Part shown: in pieces, positions 21,337-30,691 of the stretch
Layout of the letters: each line of letters opens with the position of its first letter
How positions within the stretch are numbered: position 1 is the stretch's first letter
Origin: Candidatus Aquidulcis sp.
Lineage (GTDB): Bacteria; Chloroflexota; Anaerolineae; UBA4142
Assembly: GCA_020723345.1 (NCBI GenBank)
Contig: DYJA01000009.1
Coordinates: 57,513-121,512, forward strand
Reading direction: 5' to 3'
DNA: 64,000 bases
Notes under the pieces: generated by a model
The model's input: only the letters and a program-made list of their open reading frames with translations
What the model was told of the DNA's origin: nothing
Databases searched by the model: none
Program-made: the position numbers and the translations under genes

Positions 21337-21893
21337 CGCGCGCGCGTTTCACAAAATTTTGGACGCTCCCGGATCGTCCGCCATTGGACCCCGGTTGTTT
21401 GATCGTCCCGTCGTACGCGCTAAAAAATCGCGCGTTGCCAACGCAGCCGACGCGCGCCCAAATTGAATTAGCGATCGCGTGGTGGCGAAGATTTCCGCGC
21501 GCGCAGATCATCATGTGTACGGGCGACAACCAGGGTCTCGGCGTGACGAACGCGCGCGTGATGGTCGAGTACGCGCAACATCTGGGCGTGCCGCGCGCGA
21601 ATTTGATCGAAGAAGACGCGTCGAAAAACACCTGGGAAAATCTGTGGAACGCGTGGCAGATCGCGACGCGCCAAAATTTGCGGCAGCCCACGCTCGTCAC
21701 GCTCGATCTGTACACGCGGCGCGCCGTCGCCACCGCGCGCAAACAGGGCTGGCGCGATTTCTATTGGCTCTCGGTTTTCGCGCAAGGCGAATCGGCGTAC
21801 GGACTCAAGGCGATCCAAACGCATTCGCGCTCGACGATTTTGTGCTACGAAGTGATCGCGACGATGTACAGCAAGCTCGTCGGATGGATTTAG
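21333..21893 (+). CDS. YdcF/SanA-like (DUF218) protein, GTG start overlapping upstream stop
   Basis: GCLIVPSYAL, IIMCTGDNQGLGVTNARVMVEYAQHLGVPRANLIEEDASKNTWEN. Confidence 0.75.
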   Translation: MTRARFTKFWTLPDRPPLDPGCLIVPSYALKNRALPTQPTRAQIELAIAWWRRFPRAQIIMCTGDNQGLGVTNARVMVEYAQHLGVPRANLIEEDASKNTWENLWNAWQIATRQNLRQPTLVTLDLYTRRAVATARKQGWRDFYWLSVFAQGESAYGLKAIQTHSRSTILCYEVIATMYSKLVGWI

Positions 21894-21915
21894 TTTTTTG
21901 ATTGTCTGCTCCCCC

Positions 21916-21995
21916 TGTCATTTCGAGGCGCGTTTTATGCGCCGAGAAATTTTATGCTAGGGACACCGAGATTTCTCGCTTCGCTCGAAATGACA
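21916..21995. repeat. Dispersed inverted repeat TGTCATTTCGAGGCG...CGCTCGAAATGACA
   Basis: Matches 18636-18713 family. Confidence 0.85.
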
Positions 21996-22126
21996 AACTG
22001 GCTGGACAATTATTTTTGACTTTGTTTGCGCTTGGGGATATACTAAATTTCAGAGGTTGCGAATGCAACTCGCTTCAAGGGAGAAGCCGTACAAGTGATC
22101 TCGTCACAATTTCATCGATTTGAATT

Positions 22127-23785
22127 TTGCAAATTCTAAACGCGCCGATCAGCGATGCGTTGTATGTCTTCGCGGTGAGCGCGTTTTGTTTTCCGATGGC
22201 AAGGAGCCACTTGATTCTCCAAACCTTACTCAAACCCGGCGAATACCGCGATTCGGTCGCGCTGATGCTGCTCGCGCGCGAGTTGACCGCGCTGCCCGGT
22301 GTCGCCGATGTCTCAGTCGTGATAGGCACTCCGGCGAACAAGGCGGTTCTCGCGCAAGCCGGTCTGCTAACCGACGCGGCAAACGCGGCGACGCCAAACG
22401 ATCTGCTGATCGCGGTCAAAGCGAAAGATGATGCGGCGGCGCGCGCCGCGCTCGATAAGGCGCAGCAACTCCTCGCGCAAAAAGCCGCGTCGCCTGAGAC
22501 GCCGGGCGCGGCGCGTCCGCGCACGCTGCGCGCCGCGATTCGCGCGACGCCCGGCGCAAACCTCGCGATTGTTTCAGTCGCCGGACAATACGCAGCGGCG
22601 CAAGCGTGGGACGCGTTGCGCGCGGGTTTGCACGTCTTGTTGTTCAGCGATCACGTTGCACTCGCGGACGAAATCGCGCTGAAAGAGTACGCGCGCGATC
22701 GCGGCTTGCTGTTGATGGGACCCGGCGCGGGCACGGCGATCATCAACGGCATCGGACTTGGTTTTGCGAATGCGGTGCCGCGCGGCGACATCGGGATCGT
22801 CGCGGCGGCGGGCACCGGCTTGCAAGAGGTCAGCACGCTAATCGCGAAAGCCGGCGCGGGCATCACACAAGGGATCGGCGTCGGCGGGCGCGATGTGAGC
22901 GAGCAAGTCGGCGGGATCATGATGCTGGAAGGACTGCGCGCGCTGCAAGCCGATCCGGAGACGCGCGCGATCGTCGTCGTGTCCAAGTTGCCGTCGTCGG
23001 TTGTGACAGAAAAAATCTTGGCGCAGGTGAAGCAATCGGAAAAGCCGACGGTGCTGGCGCTCATGTCGAATTCAGAATTCAGAATTCAGAATTCAGAACA
23101 AATCTCTAGTCTCCAATCTCTAATCTCTGGCGACTTGCGCGAAGCGGCGGCATTGGCAGTCGCGTTGTCGCGCGGGGAAAGCGTGGACGCGGCGCGGCGG
23201 AAACTCGCGGCGGAAGATCACGCGCTGGCGACGCGGGCGCACGCGCTGCGGCGCAAGTTGAACGCGCGGCAAAAGTACGCGCGTGGGCTGTACTCCGGCG
23301 GGACGCTGTGCGAAGAGACGATGCGGCTCTGGCAAGCGTCGCTCGGCGCGGTCTGGTCGAACGCGCCGCTCGATCCAAAATACAAATTACCGGATTCGAA
23401 CCGGAGCAAGCAGCACACGGTCGTCGATCTCGGCGAAGAAGAATTTACGATCGGGCGTCCGCATCCGATGATCGACAACACGGTGCGCGTCAAACGCATT
23501 TTGCAAGAGGCGCGCGATCCGGGCGTCGCGGCAATCGCGCTCGACGTGGTGATCGGCTACGGCGCGCATCCGGATCCGGCGGCGGAACTCGGCGCGGCAA
23601 TTGCGGAAGCGAAACAAATCGCGCGCAAGCGCGGACGCGCGTTGATCGTCGCCGCATCCGTCACCGGCACGGAAAACGATCCACAAGGACTGTCGCGGCA
23701 GACGGACGCGCTGAAGAAAGCGGGCGCGGTGGTGTTGAACAGTAATGCGGCGGTCGCAAAGTTCGTGAGTTGGCTAGTTGGTTAG
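22127..23785 (+). CDS. fdrA: Acyl-CoA synthetase-like FdrA family protein (AllF-like carbamoyltransferase subunit)
   Basis: ALMLLARELTALPGVADVSVVIGTPANKAVL, GPGAGTAIINGIGLGFANAVPRGDIGIVAAAGTGLQEVSTLI; linked to DUF1116 and DUF2877 genes. Confidence 0.88.
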   Translation: MQILNAPISDALYVFAVSAFCFPMARSHLILQTLLKPGEYRDSVALMLLARELTALPGVADVSVVIGTPANKAVLAQAGLLTDAANAATPNDLLIAVKAKDDAAARAALDKAQQLLAQKAASPETPGAARPRTLRAAIRATPGANLAIVSVAGQYAAAQAWDALRAGLHVLLFSDHVALADEIALKEYARDRGLLLMGPGAGTAIINGIGLGFANAVPRGDIGIVAAAGTGLQEVSTLIAKAGAGITQGIGVGGRDVSEQVGGIMMLEGLRALQADPETRAIVVVSKLPSSVVTEKILAQVKQSEKPTVLALMSNSEFRIQNSEQISSLQSLISGDLREAAALAVALSRGESVDAARRKLAAEDHALATRAHALRRKLNARQKYARGLYSGGTLCEETMRLWQASLGAVWSNAPLDPKYKLPDSNRSKQHTVVDLGEEEFTIGRPHPMIDNTVRVKRILQEARDPGVAAIALDVVIGYGAHPDPAAELGAAIAEAKQIARKRGRALIVAASVTGTENDPQGLSRQTDALKKAGAVVLNSNAAVAKFVSWLVG

Positions 23786-23843
23786 TTGGTTGACAGGCAA
23801 AGCCAACGATCCAACCAACGCTCAAACTAATCGAGGAGAAAAC

Positions 23844-24587
23844 ATGGACGATATTACAGCCGGGCGCGAATTTTTGAAATCGAGCTGGTGGACGGAATGG
23901 CGCAAGACGCCGACCGATCAGAAAAACAAGGTCGCGGTTCCACCGTTGCAAAAAGCGTACCCCGCCGACGCGAAATTGATCGACCTCGTCGCGCCGAAGG
24001 ATTTTACGGTTGGCAGGACTGCGCTGATCGACGCGATCAATCAACGCAAGAGCCATCGCATCTTTTCGGAAGGATTCCTCACGCTGGAGGAATTGTCGTT
24101 CTTGCTGTGGGCAACGCAAGGCGTGAAGCAAGTCGTTCGAGAGGGTGTCGCGACGCGCCGCACTGTGCCCTCGGGCGGCGCGCGCCATTCGTTCGAAACG
24201 TACTTGTGCGTTCAGCGCGTCCGCGGCTTGACGCCGGGCTTGTATCGCTATTTGGCGATTGAGCACAAACTGGTTTTGTTGAACGACGATCCGGAGATGT
24301 ATCGCAAGGTGAACGCCGCGACCGAAGAGCAAAATTTCGGCGGCGCGGTCATTTTCATCTGGACGACGATCCCATATCGAACCGAGTGGCGGTACAGTTT
24401 TGTTTCGCACAAACTCATCTTGCTCGACGCCGGACACGTCTGCCAAAATCTCTACCTCGCGTGTGAAGCGATTGGGTGCGGGATGTGCGCGATTGGCGCG
24501 TACAATCAAGAGAAAATGGACGCGGTGCTCGGCGTGGACGGCAAGGACGAGTTGACGGTGTATTGCGCGCCAGTGGGAAAAATTTAG
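23844..24587 (+). CDS. SagB/ThcOx-type nitroreductase family protein
   Basis: AINQRKSHRIFSEGFLTLEELSFLLWATQGVK, RRTVPSGGARHSFETYLCV, GYNQ-like C-terminus. Confidence 0.85.
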   Translation: MDDITAGREFLKSSWWTEWRKTPTDQKNKVAVPPLQKAYPADAKLIDLVAPKDFTVGRTALIDAINQRKSHRIFSEGFLTLEELSFLLWATQGVKQVVREGVATRRTVPSGGARHSFETYLCVQRVRGLTPGLYRYLAIEHKLVLLNDDPEMYRKVNAATEEQNFGGAVIFIWTTIPYRTEWRYSFVSHKLILLDAGHVCQNLYLACEAIGCGMCAIGAYNQEKMDAVLGVDGKDELTVYCAPVGKI

Positions 24588-24619
24588 CGCAATAGTTGGG
24601 CAAGCGGAAAAGCAATTGG

Positions 24620-24886
24620 TCAGGCGGTACTGAGTTCGCGTTTGAGACGTTCGACGATCCACGCGCGGAGCATGGCTTGATAATCAATGCCCTTGTGCTG
24701 CGCTACAGTTTTCAAATCGTTGATTGTGGCTGGATCGAGTTGTAAGGCGATGCGCGTGCGCGGCGGACGTGCATCTACAAACTTGACATCCACCGGCGTG
24801 GTTTCGTTCAAGAACGCAGTGGCATCATGCGTTGCCCAGAAATCCGCTTCTTCCTGTTCGCTGGAAAATTTTGGAATTTTGTTCAT
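24620..24886 (-). CDS. brnA: BrnA-like antitoxin (CopG-type)
   Basis: MNKIPKFSSEQEEADFWATHDATAFL...PRTRIALQLDPATINDLKTVAQHKGIDYQAMLRAWIVERL; directly downstream of brnT remnant. Confidence 0.8.
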   Translation of the reverse strand: MNKIPKFSSEQEEADFWATHDATAFLNETTPVDVKFVDARPPRTRIALQLDPATINDLKTVAQHKGIDYQAMLRAWIVERLKRELSTA

Positions 24887-24893
24887 ATTGTTC

Positions 24894-25166
24894 CTACTTG
24901 CGTCCAAAGAAGCGACGTTCGGATTCCGTCATATCCCGCGCGGTGATCGGTTTGATTTTTCGACCTTCCCACGCGAAAACGATGAACAAGTATCGCCCGT
25001 CTTCGGAACGCCCAAACAATTGATATTTTCCCGATTCGACTCGGCGCACCTTATATGGAGGATTGAAGAAACATTCTTCAACTTCTTCTGGTTCGACATC
25101 GTGTTCGGTGATGATTTTTTAGATCACCCAATCAAGCCAGTGAAATCCTTCAATCCGCGATTCCAT
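24894..25166 (-). pseudogene. brnT: BrnT-like toxin with in-frame premature TAA at codon 16
   Basis: My reverse-strand translation: MESRIEGFHWLDWVI*KIITEHDVEPEEVEECFFNPPYKVRRVESGKYQLFGRSEDGRYLFIVFAWEGRKIKPITARDMTESERRFFGRK*; stop codon at 25119-25121. Confidence 0.85.
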
Positions 25167-25235
25167 CGTTGCTCCATTATCGAATGTAACCATATTGTAC
25201 GTTGACCTAAATAGAATGTCAAGCGAGGTTTTACT

Positions 25236-26651
25236 GTGCCGAATATTCAGAGTGCATTTGGCAAACCACTCACGGTTGTCAACACTGGTCTACAAACTTT
25301 CGCCGAGAGCGTGCGCGCGCAAGGCGTACAAGTCGTGGACGTGGACTTTCGCCCGTCGCCGTACGACGCGCCGCGCGTGTACCGCACGCGCGCGGGCGTG
25401 GACATCGAAGCCGCGAACGCGGAAGCGGTGCGGCGCATCGCGTCCGGCAAAGCGGTGTTGATCGGATTAGCAATCGCGCGCGATGTGATTCCAGGTATGC
25501 GCGACAAGATGATTCTGCACGCCGGTCCGCCGATAAGTTGGGATCGAATGTGCGGTCCGGTGCGCGGTGCGGTGATCGGTGCGTGTCTGTACGAGGGGTG
25601 GGCGCAATCGCCGGACGAAGCGGCGCAACTCGCGGCGGGTGTTGGGGCGCGATTAATTGCGCCCCTCACGTTCGAGCCGTGCCATCATCATCACGCGGTC
25701 GGACCGATGGCGGGCATCATTTCGCCTTCGATGCCGGTGTGGATCATCGAAAACGCGGCGTTCGGAAATCGCGCGTTCTGCACGCTGAACGAAGGGCTGG
25801 GCAAGGTGCTGCGCTTTGGCGCGTTCGCGCCAGAGGTGATCGAGAAACTGAAATGGATGGCGACGACGCTGTATCCCGCGCTCGACCGCGCGGTGCGTTC
25901 GATTGACGGCGGCATCGACATCAAGAACCTGATCGCGCAGGCGTTGTATATGGGCGACGAGTGCCACAATCGCAACAAAGCCGGTACGTCGCTCTTCTTG
26001 CGCGCGATTGCGCCCGCGCTCGCGCGTACGTGTGACGATCGCGAAACCATCGCGCGCGTGATCGAGTTCATCGACCGCAACGATCATTTTTTCCTCAACC
26101 TCTCGATGCCCGCCGCGAAAGCGTTGACCGAACCGGCGGAAGGAATCGAAGGATCAACCATCGTCACGACGATGGCGCGCAACGGCACCGACTTTGGTAT
26201 TCGCATCGCGGGTTTGCCGGGGCAGTGGTTCATCGCGCCGGCGGGTCGCGTGCAAGGTTTGTACTTCCCAGGTTTCACCGAGGCGGACGCGAACCCGGAT
26301 ATGGGCGACAGCACGATCACCGAGACCGCGGGCTTTGGCGGGATGGCGATGGCGGGCGCGCCGGCAATCGTCAAGTTTGTTGGCGGCGTGCCGCAAGACG
26401 CGCTCGACGCGACGTTGGAGATGTACGACATTTGCGCGGCGGAGCACGACACGTTCCTGATTCCCGCGCTCGATTTTCGCGGCGCGCCGCTTGGCATTGA
26501 CGTGCGCCGCGTCGTCGAGACCGGGATCGCGCCGCGCTTGAACACCGGCATCGCGCACAAGGAGCCGGGCATCGGGCAGGTGGGCGCGGGATTGCTGCGC
26601 GCGCCAATCGAATGTTTTGTTGAAGCGTTCGAGGAGATGCGGAAGGCGTGA
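25236..26651 (+). CDS. DUF1116 (YlbE/AllG-like) protein
   Basis: GLQTFAESVRAQGVQVVDVDFRP, HHHAVGPMAGIISPSMPVWIIENAAFGNRAFCTLNEGLGKVLRFGAF typical of DUF1116. Confidence 0.88.
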   Translation: MPNIQSAFGKPLTVVNTGLQTFAESVRAQGVQVVDVDFRPSPYDAPRVYRTRAGVDIEAANAEAVRRIASGKAVLIGLAIARDVIPGMRDKMILHAGPPISWDRMCGPVRGAVIGACLYEGWAQSPDEAAQLAAGVGARLIAPLTFEPCHHHHAVGPMAGIISPSMPVWIIENAAFGNRAFCTLNEGLGKVLRFGAFAPEVIEKLKWMATTLYPALDRAVRSIDGGIDIKNLIAQALYMGDECHNRNKAGTSLFLRAIAPALARTCDDRETIARVIEFIDRNDHFFLNLSMPAAKALTEPAEGIEGSTIVTTMARNGTDFGIRIAGLPGQWFIAPAGRVQGLYFPGFTEADANPDMGDSTITETAGFGGMAMAGAPAIVKFVGGVPQDALDATLEMYDICAAEHDTFLIPALDFRGAPLGIDVRRVVETGIAPRLNTGIAHKEPGIGQVGAGLLRAPIECFVEAFEEMRKA

Positions 26652-27616
26652 ACAGGAAAGTTTTTTCTCGCGGGTTATTCCTGATCGTTGTATGCGTCAT
26701 TCTGGCGTCAGGGTGTGGAACTGCCAAAGCGAAAAGCGTGCCGCGCGAACAGCGCTGGGGCATCTACGAATTGAATCTCGCGACCCAGGATGTTAGGTTG
26801 ATTTATAGTTCCGCGCGAGAAATTATCGCCTCCACCTTGGGGCTGAATAACCAAGGGGACGCGTTGGTCTTCGCGCAAAAAATCGAGGGTGATGGCGACG
26901 AACGATCTGAGATCTGTACGGTCGGAGCGGATGGACAGAATTTCAAGCGCGTCACGAATAATACTTTTCGCGATCTTTATCCTGCCTGGTCGCCGGATGG
27001 AAAACGCATTGCCTTTCTTTCGCTGCGCCGCGCCGATTTCGACATCTATGTGATGGACGCGGATGGCAAGAACGAGCGCAGGTTATTCGATTCGGGTTCT
27101 CACGACGCGGATATTCATTGGGTCGGCAAGAAAATTGTTTTCACCGCGAAAAGCCAGGTGTGGATGATCGGTGAAGATGGAACGCCGCCGGTTCGAATCA
27201 CCAATCCGCCGAAAGCGGGACAATGGGGCAAAGCCAATTTGCCGTTTGGCGATTATGATCCACGATTGAGTCCGGACGGCAAGCGAATCGTGTTCGAGCG
27301 ATTGGAAGGCGATACGAGTCCGCATGGCAATTACAACATCTACGTCGTCAACGCCGACGGCTCGGGTGAGCGTCGTTTGACCGACACTGGCTATTCCCAG
27401 GGGCTGGCGAGTTGGTCTCATTCGGGCGACAAGATCGTTTACACGGTGGCTGCCATGCGCGAGCAGGGGAAATATGATCTCTACGTGATGAACGCGGATG
27501 GAACGGATAATCGCAATGTGACGCCAAGTTACTTTCCAGATGCTTTCTTGTGTCACGCCGCGATTTTTTCCAAGGATGATTCGAGAATTTTCTTTATTGG
27601 GGAGTGGTGGAAATAG
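26648..27616 (+). CDS. TolB/PD40-like beta-propeller lipoprotein
   Basis: Repeats AWSPDGKRIAFLSLRRADFDIYVMDADG, RLSPDGKRIVFERLEG; lipobox LASGCG. Confidence 0.8.
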   Translation: MNRKVFSRGLFLIVVCVILASGCGTAKAKSVPREQRWGIYELNLATQDVRLIYSSAREIIASTLGLNNQGDALVFAQKIEGDGDERSEICTVGADGQNFKRVTNNTFRDLYPAWSPDGKRIAFLSLRRADFDIYVMDADGKNERRLFDSGSHDADIHWVGKKIVFTAKSQVWMIGEDGTPPVRITNPPKAGQWGKANLPFGDYDPRLSPDGKRIVFERLEGDTSPHGNYNIYVVNADGSGERRLTDTGYSQGLASWSHSGDKIVYTVAAMREQGKYDLYVMNADGTDNRNVTPSYFPDAFLCHAAIFSKDDSRIFFIGEWWK

Positions 27617-27776
27617 AACGCGGTTGTTCGAAAATCTCAAGCGAATGAATTCGCAGCAACAAAAGCGCGAAGCCGACCTTCGTCGGCTGACACTCAGTCT
27701 GCGAAAGCAGACTTTGCGATGTTGTTGCCGCGATTTCAATCGCCTCAGACTCTCCATTGAAAAAGGATAGGACCAG

Positions 27777-28148
27777 GTGTCAAACACGGCAGATCAATCA
27801 AACGTTCCAGCACGCAAGACCAAGCCGATGAAGTTGTGGCTGCGATTGCTGATCGCGATTCCAATGGCAGTGATCTTTGTTTGGATCGGCTGGCAAGTTT
27901 GCATGCCGCTCGCTTTCGTCGCGGGAATGTTGTCCGATTCTTGCGACCGGCTTTATTCGCTTTGGCAGATTTGGATTCTGGTTTTGTGGACCGGCATCTT
28001 GCTCGTCAGCGCACTGGCACCGGCGATTTTGATCGCACTGGGACGCCGCTGGCGCTGGGTGTTGCTCAGTGTAGTTTTGGGCGCGGCGGCTAGTGTGACC
28101 TGGTACGTTCTCTGGTTTGTGATTGCGATGGTGGTGTGTGCGGTGTAG
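27777..28148 (+). CDS. Hypothetical membrane protein
   Basis: GTG-start ORF with several hydrophobic segments. Confidence 0.5.
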   Translation: MSNTADQSNVPARKTKPMKLWLRLLIAIPMAVIFVWIGWQVCMPLAFVAGMLSDSCDRLYSLWQIWILVLWTGILLVSALAPAILIALGRRWRWVLLSVVLGAAASVTWYVLWFVIAMVVCAV

Positions 28149-28313
28149 CTGTTAGCGCAGGCGAATGAATTCGCGGCAAAAAAGGTGCCACGCGCTGCCG
28201 GAGATTGGGGTGTGTGGGACGCGCGTCAAATCGTTGACGGGAAAAAGCGTAGGGCAGGTACAAAGCTAATTTCGCGTGGATGTTCACCATCCTGTATGAA
28301 ACGAGAGGCCACG

Positions 28314-29501
28314 ATGACTAGAGATAAAAACATTCAACTCGATTTTCTTGCCAAGCTGCTCGGTTTGATCGGGGCAAGCATCAGTCTGATCGGAACGCTG
28401 ATTGGCTTCGGGCGAGTTTGGCAAGGCGATCTGAGTTGGCTGACTGGAATTTTGCTGGCAGCGGGATTCTCAAGTAGCATTGTTAGCTGTGCCTACATTG
28501 CCTTCAAGCGCACCCGGCCTCTTGTTGAGGGGGGCAAAGGAACTTGGCAATATCAACATGCTCGTCCTTTTGCTCTCGCTGGTCTAATCCTGATTTCTCT
28601 CGTATTAACAGGCATGGTGGGCTACTTTTTCGGGTCGAATGTTTCGACACCTGCACCAAAGTCAATACCCCCTGTCTCGTTAATCAGCCTGCGCTACAGC
28701 ATTAACAATTACGATCCACGTATTGTTGATTTGCGTACGGCTTCAATTAGTGGAATCCCATCTACAGCCGGAGAGGCACTGCGCTTGTTTGATTTGTATG
28801 TTTCTTCTCCAGCGAATGCTCAGGGCTGTGTGGTTCAGGCCGAAATCTATGTCAACAACAAGATCATCGGCGTAACTCCTTCAACACCACTACGAGCAGG
28901 AATAACGAAGTTGGGCGATGTGAAAGTCGAGAGCTATAATGATGGTACTGTGCCGAAAGCATGGAAAATTCAACCCGATTGGGAGAATTTGTTCGTTTTT
29001 GTTATCACCTATCGTAGCGGCGAAGTGATTGATCGAAATCTAACAATAATTCATTTGAGTGCTGATGGTACTGCGTGGCTCCTTGATCCACCTTCTATCA
29101 ATTTTGCTTCGATTGTGTATGGTATGAATAATGGACCAGATCTTGTATTGGATTTGAGAGACGCAAGTAAACTAGGGCTGAGTGCCAGGCCAAGTGATAA
29201 ACTAACATTGCGCGAGATTTGGTATAACTCCAATGCAACGAGTAATAGTGGCACTGTGCATGTTGAGGCATTTCTGACCTCAGACGGCTACAATCCAAGC
29301 ACGCTTCAAATAACACCATCAATTGCTATTAGGAAGGGGATTCACAAAATCGAGTTCGCCCCCATGACCTGGGTGATTCCTGAGGGCAAACAAACTCTGG
29401 ATCTAACAATTTACCGCGACGATGGCGCGGTTATGGATATGCTTCTACTACCACTCAAACCAGAAGGCAGTCCTGGTCTGATTCGAGTCAAGGATAAATA
29501 A
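28314..29501 (+). CDS. Hypothetical membrane-anchored protein
   Basis: Two or three TM segments then repeat-like extracellular domain; start at MTRDKNIQ; lower CGCG content than flanks. Confidence 0.6.
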   Translation: MTRDKNIQLDFLAKLLGLIGASISLIGTLIGFGRVWQGDLSWLTGILLAAGFSSSIVSCAYIAFKRTRPLVEGGKGTWQYQHARPFALAGLILISLVLTGMVGYFFGSNVSTPAPKSIPPVSLISLRYSINNYDPRIVDLRTASISGIPSTAGEALRLFDLYVSSPANAQGCVVQAEIYVNNKIIGVTPSTPLRAGITKLGDVKVESYNDGTVPKAWKIQPDWENLFVFVITYRSGEVIDRNLTIIHLSADGTAWLLDPPSINFASIVYGMNNGPDLVLDLRDASKLGLSARPSDKLTLREIWYNSNATSNSGTVHVEAFLTSDGYNPSTLQITPSIAIRKGIHKIEFAPMTWVIPEGKQTLDLTIYRDDGAVMDMLLLPLKPEGSPGLIRVKDK

Positions 29502-29512
29502 ACGAGATTAGA

Positions 29513-29550
29513 AGGAGGAACCCATGAAACTAATTGACCTTACCATCCCG
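29513..29550 (+). pseudogene. Orphan duplicate of the 5' end of the cyclase gene at 29744
   Basis: AGGAGGAACCCATGAAACTAATTGACCTTACCATCCCG versus AGGAGGAACAAATGAAACTAATCGACCTCACCATCCCG at 29733-29770. Confidence 0.85.
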
Positions 29551-29743
29551 CAGCGATGACAACGGACTTGATCGGATTCAACGGACAAGCCGCGCAAGCG
29601 CCAGTCCGTTCAATCCCATTCCGTCCGTTGTAATCCTTCATACGCAACACGCAATACGCATCACGCACCACGCACCACGCAAAACGAAATTAAGCGTCCG
29701 TCGGCGGTCATCCATCGGCGGTCGCAACTCACAGGAGGAACAA

Positions 29744-30598
29744 ATGAAACTAATCGACCTCACCATCCCGCTCGGCATCGGCACGCCGCCGTGGCCCACG
29801 TACGAGCCGCTCCAAGTCAAGTACTTCAAGCGGCTTGCGCCCAACGGCGCGAACGGGCAACTCGTCACGCACTCGAACCACCTCGGCACGCACTTGGACG
29901 GCGAGATTCACTTTTTCACGCCCGGCAAAGACATCGCGTCGCTCGACCTCAACGATTTCCTCGTCGGTCCCGGCGTCGTCGTTGACCTCTCGGATATCGC
30001 GGGCGATTACGATATCTACACGTCCAAGATGGTCGAAGATCGCGTCGAGGTGCGCGAAGGCGACATCCTCATCATCCACACCGGCTATCATCGCTACGGC
30101 TGGGACCAACCGCTCGCCGATGAAGTGCGGTACATGGTCAAGCATCCCGGACCCGACCGCGAATTCGCGGAATGGGCGAAGCGCAAAAAGATCAAGTGGA
30201 TCGGCGTAGACTGTGGCAGCGCAGATCATCCGATGAACACGATCATTCGCAATTGGATGCCGCGCCAAGCCGCCGAAGCGGACGCGCATTTCAAGAACAA
30301 GTACGGCAAGTCGGTCGAAGAAATTTTCACCGGCGACAAGTATCAATTGATGCACATTGAAATGTTTCCGTACCACATCATCCACCTCGAATGTGCGGGC
30401 GGCGATATTGATCTGTTGCTCAACCAGCGCGCGACGATTGGTTGTTTTCCCTGGCGCTTTGTGGACGGCGAATCGTGCATCTGCCGCCTCGTCGCGTTCG
30501 TCGAGGACGCGCAGTACGCCGCGCTGATGAAGAAAAAAGCAAGTTTGCCGAAAACAAAATTTGGTGATATGGTTGCGACGTGTAAAATCGTCGGTTAG
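29744..30598 (+). CDS. Cyclase family protein (kynurenine formamidase-like metal hydrolase)
   Basis: MKLIDLTIPLGIGTPPWPTYEP, SNHLGTHLDGEIHFF, GVDCGSADHP motifs. Confidence 0.9.
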   Translation: MKLIDLTIPLGIGTPPWPTYEPLQVKYFKRLAPNGANGQLVTHSNHLGTHLDGEIHFFTPGKDIASLDLNDFLVGPGVVVDLSDIAGDYDIYTSKMVEDRVEVREGDILIIHTGYHRYGWDQPLADEVRYMVKHPGPDREFAEWAKRKKIKWIGVDCGSADHPMNTIIRNWMPRQAAEADAHFKNKYGKSVEEIFTGDKYQLMHIEMFPYHIIHLECAGGDIDLLLNQRATIGCFPWRFVDGESCICRLVAFVEDAQYAALMKKKASLPKTKFGDMVATCKIVG

Positions 30599-30691
30599 TC
30601 CGATAGTCGCATAGTCGGATAGTCATTCGACTACGAGACTGTGCGACAAGCAGACTACAGGACTATCTGACTACCAGACCAGGAGACTAAT

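Noticed and set aside
24687-25205. 172-aa plus-strand ORF over the BrnA/BrnT region
   Set aside because: Antisense to the recognisable BrnA and BrnT reading frames; no family resemblance.
27620-27776. Possible small gene or RNA after the TolB-like gene
   Set aside because: GAATGAATTCGCAGCAAC...GTTGTTGCCGCGATTTCAATCGCC is an inverted-repeat-like dispersed element; no convincing RNA fold or ORF.
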